From Castor canadensis (Eukaryota; Chordata; Mammalia; Rodentia; Castoridae): a stretch of 64,000 nucleotides of DNA. How positions within the stretch are numbered: the first letter of the stretch is position 1; every line of letters begins with the position of its first letter. The translations under genes were made by a program, and so were the position numbers. The stretch spans positions 58,374,501 to 58,438,500 of the forward strand of contig NC_133394.1 in NCBI RefSeq assembly GCF_047511655.1, written 5' to 3'. This document shows positions 1 to 12,506 of this stretch, in pieces. The notes beneath the pieces were generated by a model that saw only the letters and a list, made by a program, of their open reading frames with translations, did no database searches and had not been told where the DNA came from.

Positions 1-709
1 AAGATGATAAAGACATTTATATCCATATACCATTAGAATCCAAATTAAAAAAGTAGCTCCCAAAATGATGATTAAAAGTGTGGTAGGCAACACTTCAATA
101 AGCAACAGGTTTCCCATGCTAACTAGAAGTTTGTGAATTCACAAAGCTACCCATAATTCCTTGTGAGTTCAACAATCTGTGAACACCACAAGAAAGGAAT
201 CAATTCCCAGGGCAACTATCAAATTAAATTACAGTACTATTCTGATGAAACAATAGTTCATTTTGAGGCAGCAACTGAACTGGCACACATCTTTTTGTAA
301 TGATACAGTCATCATTTAAAATAGCTACTGGCAAAAATTGTTTTCATACCCATCTTCTGAAAATACTTGAATAACCATGTTGTACATTTCTGTTTTACAT
401 TATGTAGAATGGCCACTAAAATAAGAACATTTTTCTTGCAGTAAAAAACTCCTATTTATGTATCTGGGATTTCTCATAACTTGACAGACTTAATTATTGT
501 GATAGTAGTTCAAAGTCTGTCAAGATATAAAGAAATTAGAACTCAGCAAGGTTTAATATTTTGTTAATGTCATGCCATGAGGTTATATATTATTATGAAT
601 AAAAAAAACAAAGTACCTCAAAATATGTGTTTTGAGTAAAGGAGTCTTTAGAGTTTATTAGGTCTGCAGAGAATAACTTCCAAATCCAACATTCAAGAAC
701 ACAACTTCC
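1..709. other. No gene seen; AT-rich DNA with a small stem-loop
   Basis: No coding frame or repeat family is recognised here. One imperfectly spaced hairpin is visible: a 12-base arm at 480-491 (cttgacagactt) and its exact complement at 513-524, with a 21-base loop. It recurs at 27622-27666 in copy B. Confidence 0.6.
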
Positions 710-898
710 CAGGTGCTGGTGGCTCACACCTGTAATAATAGCTACTCAAGAGGCAGAGAAAAGGAAAATCACAGTTCTAAGCCAGCCCTCGCAAATAGTC
801 CATGAGACCTTTACTTGAAAAAAAACCCATCACCAAAAAGAGCTGTTGGAGTGGATTAAGGTACAGGGCCTGAGTTCAAGCCCCAGTGCCACAAAAAC
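710..898 (+). mobile_element. Two-part SINE (B1-like left half, ID-like right half)
   Basis: The left half shows the 7SL/B1-style start ggctcacacctgtaat followed by an aggcagag block. The right half ends tgagttcaagccccagtgcc, which resembles a tRNA B box plus ID tail, and then an A-rich stretch. The left and right halves are joined by an A-rich linker near 819-838. The family name is from memory of castorimorph rodents and was not searched. The only base difference found between the two 7.6-kb copies (846) falls in this element. Confidence 0.8.
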
Positions 899-1429
899 CC
901 ACTAAACTTATCTGCTTTAGTTCTTCCTTCTGACTCCTACATGAATATATGAAGTATAAAAGGAAAAGCATATACAGATCTTTCTGTTCTCTCTGCTGCC
1001 ACTTCCGATTATGATGGAGTTTTCCCTTTCATTCTTTTTTAAATATTTATTTTACTAAAATTTTAGTTAATAGATTATGAAACTAACTAAGCCAAAAGAG
1101 CTAGACAAATTTAACACATGTTTATCTCACCACATTATCTGGCTATCTTGAGAGGTCAAGTTAAAAGAGGAGCAAATATTGAAGTATCTCTATCAATCAT
1201 TGGAAGTTGCAGTTAGAATAACAGAGGTAACTCATTCCTAGAAAACACGTGTGTGTGTACATGTGTGTGTCAATGTAGGTGTGAATGGAGGTGGTAATGG
1301 ATTGTTTTCTTTGTCTTGCTTATACAAAATGAAAACAACACATGGTATGAAAGAATGTCCTATCAAATCAAAATTTAAATGTTATGTTTGAATCCATCAT
1401 TTTATTTTTGCTTTCCTTTATTTTTGTGC

Positions 1430-2445
1430 TGGGTGGTTGTACACTGTGGCATTTACAAAGGTTCTTATAATGTATCAAATATATCATACTTGACTTCTCC
1501 CCCTCCATTGATCTCCTTTATCCACCTCTCTCCCTGATTCCTGGAGTAGTTTTGACAGGTATCATTTTTGCATTTACATACATGTGTACACAATTTTGTA
1601 CTGTAATCACCTTCCTGTCTCCTTTCCCCCTTACCTCCCCTCTCTCACTTGTGACAACTGCCTCCCTCCCACCATTCAGGATCTGTTTTACCCTCTTCCA
1701 TTTCTGTAAGAGAAAAAAGAGAAAAGATAAAAGGGAAAACATGACATTTTTGCTTGCTTGAGATAAAAGTAGCTACACAGAGAGTTTCCATGTGATATTT
1801 CCACATACACATATATTATAACCCCAATTCATTGATCTCCTCTAAGTATCTTTATTCTACCTTATCCCTTCCTTATGGTGGTTTCAGCTGGTTTAAGATT
1901 TCTATATTCATTCTTGTATAGAGAATGTATCAACCATTTTCAAGTTCTTAGATTCCTTCTTTACCCTATCCCTCCAGTTCATGAACTCCCCTTAGTGTGA
2001 CTAGTGTTACATAATACTGCTTCATTTTTATTAGGTCTATATTCCACATTTGAGAGAGAGGATTTTGGCCTTCTGAGCCTGGCTAACTTCACTTAAGATG
2101 ATGTTGTCCAGTTCCATTCATTTACCTGCAAGTGACAAAATTTCATACTTCTTTGTGACTGAGTAAAATTCCATTGTATATAAATACCACAATTTCTTAA
2201 TCCATTTGTCAGTAGGAGGAATCTTGGCTGTTTCCATAGCTTAGCTATTTTAAATAGTGCTACAGTAAACATGAGTGTGCAGATGCCTTTGTTGTAAGCT
2301 GATTTACATTCTTTGGATATGTCTCTAGGAGTGGTATTGCTGGCTCCTCTGACAGATATATTTTTAATTTTTAAGAAGCCTCCATACTGTTTTCCATAGT
2401 GGTTGTACTAGTTTACATTCCTACCAGCAGTGGGGGTTTCTTTTT
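1430..2445 (-). mobile_element. L1 fragment, 3' UTR and ORF2 C-terminal part, reverse
   Basis: Read on the minus strand this is L1. A 3' UTR section lies at 1430-2040. It is followed by the ORF2 C-terminal region at about 2050-2440, recognisable from its close similarity to 6450-6830 and to the complement of 45400-45800. It is diverged and has no open ORF2 frame. The short frames at 1518-1742 and 1552-1761 lie in its 3' UTR and are not genes. Confidence 0.85.
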
Positions 2446-2524
2446 GCACTGGGGTTGTGATTCAAGTGGTAGAGCCCTTTCCTAGGTGGGAGGCCCTTAG
2501 TTAAGTCCCCAGAAATGCAAAAGA
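2446..2524 (+). mobile_element. ID-like tRNA-derived SINE
   Basis: A short element abuts the end of the reverse L1. An A-box-like start (ggggttgtgattcaagtgg) is followed by agagccctttcctagg and a B-box-like ttaagtcccc. The cloverleaf is degenerate, so this is a SINE and not a tRNA gene. Confidence 0.65.
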
Positions 2525-3389
2525 TCATTTCTTCTTTGTTTCCTGTCTTCTTTTATAATGTAAAATGAATAAGTTGAAATAACTAATTTCATATATTCAA
2601 ATATGTATGGTAAATAGAAATAGCTAATAATTTTTTTATGAAGAATTCCTGAGTCTTTGCTCCCATTTCCTATGTGGGAACAGCAAGTGTGTCTCTTTCT
2701 TCTCTGCCCCCCATCCCATTGCTCTCACTATAGAGACAACCTGCTTTTAGTCTGTTGAAAGTGTATTTCTCTCCTCATAAACTTTACTGTTTCTTTTATT
2801 AAACAATAATTCTTAATGCCTATTTCACCTTTTCTGTCACATTATTGCTGAATATTACTGTTCAGTAATACTAACAAAATAGCATGTTAAATACCAGGAA
2901 AGTAGTGCATACTAATTTTTATCCCTTTCTATATAATCCCCCCAAAACAAAATGTATGAAAGAAGCAGAAACATAAAATTGAGAGTGGATTATAAATATG
3001 TACTACAAGCAACTCAAGTAATTAAAAGTGTTTACTAAAGAAACACAGGGAGATAAATCTCCCTACAATAGTAAGGATCAGCTAGTCTGTGTGGCAAGGC
3101 TAAAAAAGTACATTTTAAAATTTAAATTAGAGATGAAATTCCTATTAAGGTGATTGTGATTGTGGATACATAGAATTTTTGATTGTGGTAAAAAAAGGAT
3201 CCAGTTTCTACTCTTTGGGATTAAATAGTAATATTTAATTTGATTAAAAGGTAAGGAAATCAGTGATCTGTTAGAACAACCTGGGGCTAAACAGTTCTCT
3301 GGGCTTCATTAAAGCATTGACTGAGTTGAGAAAAGTGAATTAAAATAGAACTCTGAAAAAAAACTCAGGATGTTGAAAATGGAGAGTAC
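2525..3389. other. No gene seen
   Basis: AT-rich, no coding frame and no repeat family recognised. It recurs at 29667-30531. Confidence 0.5.
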
Positions 3390-3880
3390 TGTGTTGTTAG
3401 AGCCAGCAGTGGGATCGTGCCTGTGTGATTTGTTATCTGGCCTTGTGAGAAAGTGCCAAGGAACTGAGACAAAGGTCTCAGGACCAGACCATGCCTGTGT
3501 GATTTGGTATCTGGCCTTGTGAGAAAGCTCCAATAAACTAGATGTACAGAAAAACAACTGTGCTCAAGGTTGCCCAGATGGCTTCCTATCCTTCAGATAT
3601 AAATAAGAAGGTTATGCTGACCGTGTGCTTCTCCTGCCTCTCTGTTCCCATTTTAAAAGAGACATAACAAAGAGTTAATTTTAACTGTGCTTCCTTGTAC
3701 TAATGTAACCTTGACATGTAATACTTGGCATGCTTTTTCTGACCAAATGCTCTCTGTGAAAAAACAGCTTACAAAAAGCAGAAGTGATCTTCAATAAAGT
3801 GGCTACTGAGCACAACTCAATAGTCCCCTCATCTTTTTTGGCTCTGGTCACCCAGGTCCAGCCGACAAATGGTAACAGTG
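3390..3880 (+). mobile_element. Probable solo LTR of an endogenous retrovirus
   Basis: The stretch has an LTR-like layout: a 74-bp repeated block in a U3-like part (3418-3531), a TATA-like atataaata at 3597-3605, a C/T-rich segment, an AATAAA polyadenylation signal at 3793-3798, and a GT/T-rich segment after it. No gag, pol or env frame lies beside it. The terminal TG and CA and the target-site duplication are not clear, so the borders are approximate. This is inference from layout, not family recognition. Confidence 0.45.
3418..3531 (+). repeat. Two copies of a 40-base block at 74-bp spacing
   Basis: The block tgcctgtgtgatttgttatc, continuing through ctggccttgtgagaaag, occurs at 3418-3457 and again at 3492-3531 with one or two changes. 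The intervening bases differ. It lies in the U3-like part of the probable LTR, where such repeats often carry enhancer sites. Confidence 0.85.
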
Positions 3881-5575
3881 TTAGTTCAATAGGAGTCAAT
3901 GATAAGAAAGTCAGTGAGTTTCAGAGCCAAAGAATGTTTTCTGCTGAAGTACTTAAGCTACATGACTAAAACCCACCATATCCTTGGTTAGAAAAGTATT
4001 AAAATAAAATATTAATAGACTTTTCCTTAAATATATATCACATTTTTAAAAGACAAAGCTTGTTTTTAGAATTGAATATCACAATATTCTGTAAGCAGTG
4101 GATAGTGAAGAACCATCATCTTCTACCTCACCACTTTGAATAAATCTGCTGATTCAGCACAGCCTGAGAGACAATGTCCTGTCCAACTCACTCAATGGGA
4201 AAATCCATTTGTCAGGAGACAGGTTAACTGTTGCCTACAGTTAGTGAGAACTCAGGTTTCTCCCTCAACTCTCCCTTAGCCTTAGTCAATCACACACATA
4301 ATACTACCAAAGAAATGTCTCCTGGGTCTCAGTAGAAAACTGGATTTTGTCTGGAATTCTGTCAATCAAAGACAGTGCTAAGACCCATTATTTGATTTTC
4401 TAATTCTGCCATACTCTCTCATTGAATGTTCTCTCATTTTTTCTCCCTGTTTATTTATTAATTACATGAGTATTGTTAGTATTTACTGAATAGAATATTA
4501 TGATAGTGGCTAGGCATAAAAGATCAATGAATCATCTGCCTCAATTATTGACAGTACCAAACACAATCAAAATAATTAAGTGCTGTGTGATGGCAGCCCA
4601 GGTTGATTTCTACTGGATGGTTAGTGATGGTTCCTTTGAAAAGGTGTGTTGAAGAAGTTAAGCATGAAAGTCATGCAAATCTGAGGGCAACACTCTCCAG
4701 AATTTATAAACCTGTGTAAATGCACATTAAAGGAGAACTTGCAAGAAAAAACTGTTGAGGAATTGTTGGTTCTTTCTCCTCAGCCATCCACTTCCCTATT
4801 CATACACTGAGCAAATACTCATTTACTCAATTTATGAAATGGCAGCCATCCATAACATGACAGTGTTGTGACAGCATATTTCACTGTGATACTTTGAATA
4901 TAAAATAAATGTATATGTAACATTATTTAACAAAATCATATGTAGATAGTATCACATATTTACATTAGTATCTACTAAACAATAGTTGCTTTCTCTCTTT
5001 TTATTGCAGTATTATTCAATTTTGTTGACAGACTTCATTTTGGTGTTTTGTGTGTATTGCTAAAGTTTCCAAATGATTAAATTCCTTATTTGTGTGATCC
5101 CTTTGTGTTTCCAGATGCCATTGCTTTTACTTTTGCTATTACATTTTAAGCTCACTTGCCTTTAAGATTGTGATATATGCATTAATGAAGGTGAATACCA
5201 ACATGCATCTTTTAGATTTCTTTATTGTCAGTTTAGGTAAGCATTATCTATATTTAAAGACAAAAGTTAAGAAAAATATGAATTTAACCCACTCCTGTAT
5301 TATTTCTAAAATCAAGCTGTAATATTCCACTACTAATTATGAAGTGGCATGTGAAGTACTTTAATTTCAGTCATATTTAAGATATTAATTTTATTGTTTT
5401 TTGAATATTTTATTCTTTATGGAAAATTCATTTGTATATAAAGGTATGTATATTTTATCTTTTAAAATTATTAAGATAGGCTTCTCATCCCACTGAATGT
5501 TATTTATCTGGATTAAATTTTTCTGATACTAATTTTCTCATACTAATAGGTGTTTTTTTAAAAAAAACTTCGCCT
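3881..5575. other. No gene seen
   Basis: AT-rich and single-copy in appearance apart from its repetition at 31023-32717. Open frames are short and look like chance. No repeat family was recognised with confidence. Confidence 0.5.
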
Positions 5576-5819
5576 ATGTATTTTTTAAATTATTCAGTTA
5601 TTCACATGTGTGTACATTGTTTGGGTCATTTCTCCCCTCCTCCCTTGCTTCCAGGCAGAACCTGTTCTGTGCTTTTCTCCAGTTCCGTTGAAGAGTAGAA
5701 ATAAGCAATAACAAAAAAGACATAGTGTTTTGGCTAGTCGAGATAAAGACAGCTATACAGAGACATTCCTAGCATTGCTTTCATGTACAAATGTGTTACA
5801 ACCCAGGTTAATTCATCTT
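5576..5819 (-). mobile_element. L1 3' UTR fragment, reverse
   Basis: On the minus strand this matches the L1 3' end seen intact at 46050-46290: the tcacatgtgtgtacattg tail, the tttgggtcatttctccc block and the gctagtcgagataaagac block. It stops in the 3' UTR where a second reverse L1 begins. Confidence 0.85.
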
Positions 5820-7520
5820 TCTTTTTTCTTTTTTTTTATTCATATGTGCATACAATTTTTGGGTCATTTCTCCCCACTCTCCATACCTCCACCCTAATTC
5901 CCCTACCCCCTCCCTTTCCCCACCACCCCCTCGATACCAGCAGAAACTATTTTGCCCTTATCTCTAATTCTGTTGTATAGAGAGTATAAGCAATAATAGG
6001 AAGGACCAAGGGTTTTTGCTAGTTGAGATAAGGATAGCTATACAGGGAGTTGACTCACATTGATTTCCTGTGCATGTGTGTTACCTTCTAGGTTAATTCT
6101 TCTTGATCTAACCTTTTCTCTAATTCCTGATCCCCTTCTCCTATTGGCCTCAGTTGCTCTAAAGTATCTGCTTTAGTTTCTCTGCGTTGAGGGCAACAAA
6201 TGCTATCTAGTTTTTTTAGGTGTCTTACCTATCCTGTAGTTCCTGATCCCCTTCTCATATTGACTTCTGTTGCTTTAAGGTTTCTATATTAGTTCCTCTG
6301 GAGTGGGGACATCAAATGCTATCAGGTTTTGGATTTCTTACCTATCCCCATGCCTCCTGCATGTGCTCTCCCTTATCATGTGACCCAAGTTAAATGACAT
6401 TGCTGTATTTGCTCTATACCTAAAGTCTGCATATAAGGGAGAACATACAATTTTTGGTTTTCTGAGCCTGGCTAACCTCACTCAGAATGATGTTCTCCAG
6501 TTCCATCCCTTTACTTGCAAATGATAAGATTTCATTCTTCTTCGTGGCTAAGTAAAATTCCATTGTGTATAAATACCACATTTTCTTAATTCATTCATCA
6601 ATAGTGGGACATCTTGGCTGGTTCCATAGTTTGGCTATTGTGAATAGTGCTGCAATCAACATGGGTGTGCAAGTGCCTCTGAAGTAACCTGTGTCACATT
6701 CCTTTGGGTATATCCCTAGGAGTGGGATTGCTGAATCATATGGCAGATATATGTTTAAATTTTTAAGAAGCCTCCAAATTTTTTCCAGACTGGTTGCACT
6801 AGCTTATTCCCACCAGCAGTGTATGAGGGTTCCTTTTTCCCTCCATCCTTGCCAACACCTGTTGTTTGTGGTGTTTTTAATGATAGCTATTCTAACAGGG
6901 GTGAGGTGGAATCATAGTGTGATTTTGATTTGCATTTCCTTTATGGCTAGAGATGCTGAGCATTTTTTCATGAGTTTTTTACCATTTGGATTTCTTCATT
7001 GGAGAAAGTTCTGTTTAGTTCACTTGCCCATTTCTTTATTGGTTCATTGATTTGGGGTGAGTTTAGTTTTTTGAATTCCTTGTATATTATGGTTATCAGT
7101 CCTTTGTCTGATATATAGCTGGCAAGTATTTTCTCCCACTCTGTGGGAGGACTCTTCTGTTTAAAGACCATTTCTTTTGTTGTGCAGAAGCTTTTTAGTT
7201 TTATGAAGTCCCATTTGTCTGTTCTTTCTCTTAGTTGCTGAGCTACTGGGGTTGTATTGAGAAAAGTCCTTGCCTATGCCTATTGCTTCTAGAGTATTTC
7301 CTGCTCTTTTCTGTACCAACTTCAGAGTTTTGGGTCTGATATTAAGGTCCTTGATCCATTTTGAGTTGATACTAGTACAGGGTGATAAACATGGATCTAG
7401 TTTCAGTTTTCTGAAGACAGATAGCCACTTTTCTCAACAACATTTGTTGAAGAAGCTGTGTTTTCTTCATTATATATTTTTAGCACCTCCAAAGCTGATT
7501 TTTAAGGATAAGTTTCAAAT
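5820..7520 (-). mobile_element. 5'-truncated L1, reverse (ORF2 C-terminal part and 3' UTR)
   Basis: The poly(T) at 5820-5838 marks the tail. It is followed by the complement of the G-rich 3' UTR tract (5875-5935, C-rich on this strand). The ORF2 C-terminal region then runs to about 7520. The minus-strand frame at 6968-7171 reads as part of the ORF2 C-terminal region, with the KWASELNRTFSNEEIQM stretch that matches the copy at 45210-45260. The plus-strand 119-residue frame at 6691-7050 is its antisense shadow. Frameshifts and stops make it a dead copy. Confidence 0.9.
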
Positions 7521-7577
7521 GCAGACAAAATTACCTTTCCTTAGTTTCTTTAAAATTGAACTCACAGAATGATCTTT

Positions 7578-7777
7578 NNNNNNNNNNNNNNNNNNNNNNN
7601 NNNNNNNNNNNNNNNNNNNNNNNNNNNNNNNNNNNNNNNNNNNNNNNNNNNNNNNNNNNNNNNNNNNNNNNNNNNNNNNNNNNNNNNNNNNNNNNNNNNN
7701 NNNNNNNNNNNNNNNNNNNNNNNNNNNNNNNNNNNNNNNNNNNNNNNNNNNNNNNNNNNNNNNNNNNNNNNNNNNNN
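7578..7777. other. Assembly gap, 200 N
   Basis: There are exactly 200 consecutive Ns. A round number is typical of a fixed-size scaffolding placeholder and carries no length information. The base before it is the end of the 7.6-kb repeat copy. The base after it lies inside an old L2 fragment with no visible relation to the left side. Open frames that appear to span this run are artefacts. Confidence 0.99.
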
Positions 7778-8345
7778 CTTACTCATATATTATTGTAAAT
7801 ACCTAGTAACTGTTCTCCCTGCCTGTGTCCTGGCCACAGTTCAACCTGCTATCCCACACAGCAATAAAATTACCTTGTTATAACCTAAGTCATAAAAACC
7901 TCTAGTGGCCTCCATTTCTTTCAGAGTAAATTTCTTTAGAGTCATTTATTAGGGACGACAAGATCAGCATTCTCACTGCCGTCACCATCTACACTTTCTT
8001 CTTAATCACCTGCTTGCAGATATTTCAACCCAACTCAATTCCCTGGAGCTTTGGTATCACACCAGTTGTGCCTCTGATCTCCTGCTCCTTTACCAGAAGT
8101 TCTCTTGCTTAGCATATCTACGTGGTTTAATATTTACCTCCTCCAAATTTTCACTAAAATGAAATTTGCATTAGTAAAGCCCCTTTTTTCTACCCTATTT
8201 AAAGTGGCAACTTGCCTTTGCCTTTGTTTTATTTTCTTTATATTACTTAACACTATTAAACACATAATTTATTTCATTATATGTATTTTCTCACTCTGTC
8301 TCATCTCACTAAAATATAAGCCCATGAAATGACAATTATTTCTAC
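7778..8345 (+). mobile_element. L2-like LINE remnant, 3' region
   Basis: The C/T-rich strand with phrases such as cctctagtggcctccatttc, cagagtaaatttc and actaaaatataagcccatga follows the order of the L2 3' region as I remember it (cctcca-tggcttcccat, cagaataaa, actagaatgtaagctccatga). It is much diverged and its start is cut by the N gap. A search against an L2 consensus would settle it. Confidence 0.6.
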
Positions 8346-10240
8346 AAAATTACCAATTTGAACATTTCAAAGCCATCGATATATTTTTTGTTATTCTCAC
8401 ATTATTTCAATAAGTAACAAAACTGACTTCTTTCTCAATACTGATTAATTTTATTTTATACTGTTCTTGAAATAAAGAAAAATTAATGTGTAGCTAGAAC
8501 ATAGTCATTTATAAATTTGAGACTAATCCATTCATTTCTTTTCTTTTAATATGGAAAAGACACATTGGAAATAAAAATTCTTTAGAAAATAATTACATAT
8601 TCTACTACAGTTTTGAAAACACACATACTCTTCCTTGTTGCTTTAGAATCCTTATAACAATACCTCTGCTACTATATACCCATTCCTAAGTAATTCCTGA
8701 GGTCTTTTTTCTTTCCACCTCATTTCCAACTTCAAGCAAACCTATTAGTGGGTTTTTCAAAATATAGCCGGATTACCAGCTTTTCCAACCTCTGATATTT
8801 CTCTGACCCACACTGTAAATCTCTTACACATCATTGTAAATGCTTAGAAACAGTTCTGCCTGTTTGACAGTGCAAGTAAAGGACAATAACTTCTAAGTTA
8901 GTCTTCGAATACTTCAGAGGAAGCCCTTTCCAGGTTTAAATGACTAGTCTAAATCAGCCAGTTTCCTGCTCTTAAAATTGATTTAATTAATGATTTAACC
9001 TGTAAAACAATCATGACATAGTAGAAGCAAAAAAAAAAAAAGCACAGAAAGGCACGATTATTTTAAAAAGCACTGTGGAAATAATGTACATTAAATGACC
9101 TGCTGGTCTCACTGTTCCTTCTGTCCAGTGTGTCAGTGACATGTCACATTTTTCCTCATTTGTGAAAGGTTAGATACTTTGCTATTTTATTATATGACAC
9201 AGACTCTAATTTTGGAAGTTCTGCATACTTTTGCACAGAGGGTGTTCTCAATGGTGCTAAACCCAACACAGTTGCTTGGAATTACTACAGAATATATGAG
9301 AAATCATAGAAGCAAAGCAAGTAGAAACAAACACTTCAATAATTTTAGTACTTTCGTTATTGAGTAGCAAAACAATATCTTTTTAAGTGGAATTACAAAA
9401 GTGGAAACATTGTATTAATACTCAGATTAGGAGGAAAAAACTGAACAAAAACAGAACACATTTAAGGAAAATAACTGAAGATCTCTTCCTAGCTCTATGA
9501 AGACCTAAATGGTTAAGCAGATGAGATAAATGAAGAGGGAATGAGACCTGAGACTTACCATTATTGAATTCTTCAAACACTTGCAAACTCCTACAGGTAT
9601 AGAATATAATATTTTTAATATTATAGGAATAAAATCAACTTTAAGGAAAATACATCACTAGTTTTTTGGAACCTAAATAATGAGCGTTTCTGTCTTGGAC
9701 AGTTTGTCAACGTATATGAACTTACAGAAAGACATTAACATTTGTTTCTCACTATTCTTATGTCTACTTTGGTCACATTTTCTTTGATTAACAAAGTCTC
9801 AATTTCCTTAATTATAAGTATATATACTAATAACCTTCTTCCTTAGAGGACTATTGTGCTATTGATTAACAACCAAAGAATTCCAAAGAAAATTGATCTA
9901 ACAGAGTAGAAGTGAAATCACTAGGTAAAAATACATAATGAATATTCATTGAATAATTTTTTCTGAATGTGACTGGTGTCATCCTCAATCATAATTGTTT
10001 TAATTGTACTCTAGACTGAGAGACATCAATTATTCAAAACACATTAGGGTTTTGTAAGACTGTATGAATGAAAATGTCTCAATATTCTGTCAGTAGAAAA
10101 AAATAATTGATCTTAAAAAGCTAGAAGACTAGTCCTGGGGCTCTGTTTCTCTGGAAGTGTTTTAATTCAGCGCAAAGAGTGACAATGTATTAGTGACAAT
10201 TTAATGTTTAACTTAAAGGCTCTGTGAGCTAAAATCATAG
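8346..10240. other. No gene seen
   Basis: AT-rich DNA without a convincing coding frame. The longest frame, 9179-9367, has no recognisable features. No repeat family was assigned. Confidence 0.5.
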
Positions 10241-10244
10241 ACAT

Positions 10245-11330
10245 TTTATTAATTTGCTTCTCTGTGATTATTAATAAATCTGAGCATTTTTTTTACTGGT
10301 TAGTCATTTTTATTTCTCATTTTGTGAATTGCCTATTGTGGTCCTTTAGTCATCTTTTACTACTTATTTTTAATTTTGCTCATTGATTTGTAAGAAGCTC
10401 TTCTAAATTATAGGTGCATGTTTTTGTTCATTTTAAATGCCTTTGCACAATGTGCTTTTTATCTGTTAACTTTGTCAATGTTTAGCATTAATATAATCAA
10501 TCTGTGTGTCTTAGTCTCCAAGATACCTATGGTTGGTTGTAGTTGAATGCTACTAAGAAAGTCCATTATTTCCCTCATGTTCCACTTTTCTCTTATTGTT
10601 AATTTTATTACCTTTGTAGTTATTTTTTGCCATGAATAATCTTTAATCTATCAGAAATTCACTCATATGCAGCTTTATTTTCCTCTATGAACATGTTTTA
10701 ATGAGCAAAGTTTCAACAAACCATTTGCTATATAATCCTTGCTTTCTTAATTGATGGTGCTATCTTTATGATACATAGATTTTACAAATACACAAATGCC
10801 AATCCCTGAACTCTTTATCTTTATTGGTTTAGTTGTCTATTCGTGCAACATTATCAACAAATTCTTGCAATGGTTATCACATAACTTACTTATCTGCCAG
10901 ACCAAGTTCCTCCCCACATCTTTCCCTATATTTCTTTTTCAAAGTTGACTTATCTGAGGACTTTATTCCTAGCACATGTTTTGGAACAGAGCCAAATAAG
11001 TTTAGAATTACTTCTAAATCATCTGCCCTCAGAATTTTGATTGGAATTGCAATGAGTTTAAGGAAAGCTTCTGGAAAATTGGCATTTAAATAATCAGATC
11101 ATTTCATTTGGGGTTGATAACTATGTCTTTTAGTAGAATTCAACAACTTTTCTCAATTGAATGCCTGTGTATTGTTTTTTCAAGATATTTATTTAACAAA
11201 TTACCATATAATTTTTCAGATATTGTGAATTACACCTTGCTTTTCCATTGCAATTTACAATACTTTCAATTTATTGTTGATATAAAACCATTAATTTTTA
11301 TAATTTAACTGTGTACTGAGCAATCTTTAT
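10245..11330 (-). mobile_element. Ancient L1 (L1M-like) ORF2 fragment, reverse
   Basis: The plus strand follows the complement of mammalian L1 ORF2. Examples are the gtgaattgcctatt and ttgatttgtaagaagctct blocks near 10325-10400, the ttttgattggaattgcaatgag block near 11036 and the ttgttgatataaaaccatt block near 11273. It is heavily diverged with many stops, which suggests an insertion much older than the rodent L1s in this window. Confidence 0.65.
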
Positions 11331-12505
11331 GCATGGTTTTCATATTTATGATAATTTATACATTAATCTTTAGTTTTCCTGTCATGAACAGTGATTTCTC
11401 ACAATAGCTGCTTATAAGTATCACCTGGCAAAGTATTGTAAAATACTAGAACTGTAATATTTATTGGTATCGAGAGAGCTAAAACTCTCTAGATAGTTAG
11501 TAGATTTAGCAAATAAAAAAATAGAATGCTAATTAACTTTGTATTTTAGATAAAGAATGAAGGACTATCTACTGTAAGTATGCCTTATGCAATATATTTA
11601 AGCCAAGACATTTTTCAATTTTTACATGGATTCAAATATAACAAGATGACCTGTATTTAATCCAGAAGCCCTAACTCTGAGTGATTCTAGGTCAGAGGCA
11701 ATACCAAGAATGACTCATGTTGATGATTATGCTGCCTGAAACCATTAACATTTTAATTTTTTCCATTCAAATCATTACACTTCACTCATTTTAATATAAT
11801 TAATAAATTTCTTTATAATTCATTAAGTCAATGGAAATATGTAATATGCTTATAGGAAATATTATATTTATCTGTTGCATTAATTTTGACTCACATATTA
11901 TGGGTGATTCAATTAGGCATCAGTCTTTTAGAGCGATTATTCTACTCTTTTCTCCTGTGAATTCCATTTGAGAAATCAACTAGCCTGTTAGTAATGCTCA
12001 GACCTTGGCCTAAGTACCTCTGTGAAATTTAAGAGCATATTCTAGAATGTGCTAGATGTTCAATTTCTAAACACAGATTGTGAGTGAGCAGTAATTAGTC
12101 TATATTTGATTGCCTGCCTTATTTATATTTGTTTTACATTTAAGACAAATTTGCAAGTTATGTATAGCAGAGAATTCATCAGAGAAAGAAATTGTGCATC
12201 ACAAAGAAAAAATTGTTCTTGTACTAAATTAGATGTGCTGAAAATATTGTACCACTACTTGGTGGAAATAAACAGCTCTGGCTAAGGGTTGCATCATATT
12301 TCAATAGTGAGATTAAGATTTCTGCATATTAACTTCTCTGTCTTCCAAAGACTCAATTTGAAAATAAGAATAGAGACCCAATAGCAATGGAGGAAATGCT
12401 TTCTAATAAATTCTGTTCTAAGAGTATATTCATAAACTACTGACTATTAGCATATTATAAAAATATTAGCATAAATAGATAACTGAATGTTCCCTTTCAT
12501 AAACT

Positions 12506-12506
<1 letters not shown>
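11331..12506. other. No gene seen
   Basis: AT-rich intergenic DNA. No coding frame and no repeat family recognised. Confidence 0.5.

Larger units (their letters stand above)
1..7577. repeat. Copy A of a 7.6-kb near-identical direct repeat
   Basis: Every part of this stretch that I compared recurs at 27143-34719 at a constant offset of 27142. All the open frames inside it recur with the same length and translation. One substitution was seen (846 T, 27988 G) and no indel. The match runs from the first base of the window to the last base before the N run, so the left edge is not visible and the right edge is the contig end. The coincidence with a gap points to an assembly overlap between two contigs or haplotypes. 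A real recent segmental duplication is the alternative. Confidence 0.97.

Noticed and set aside
6691-7050. 119-codon plus-strand frame (also 33833-34192)
   Set aside because: It is antisense to the ORF2 C-terminal region of a reverse L1.
7556-7883. Open frames spanning the N run
   Set aside because: They consist mainly of unknown residues from the 200-N placeholder.
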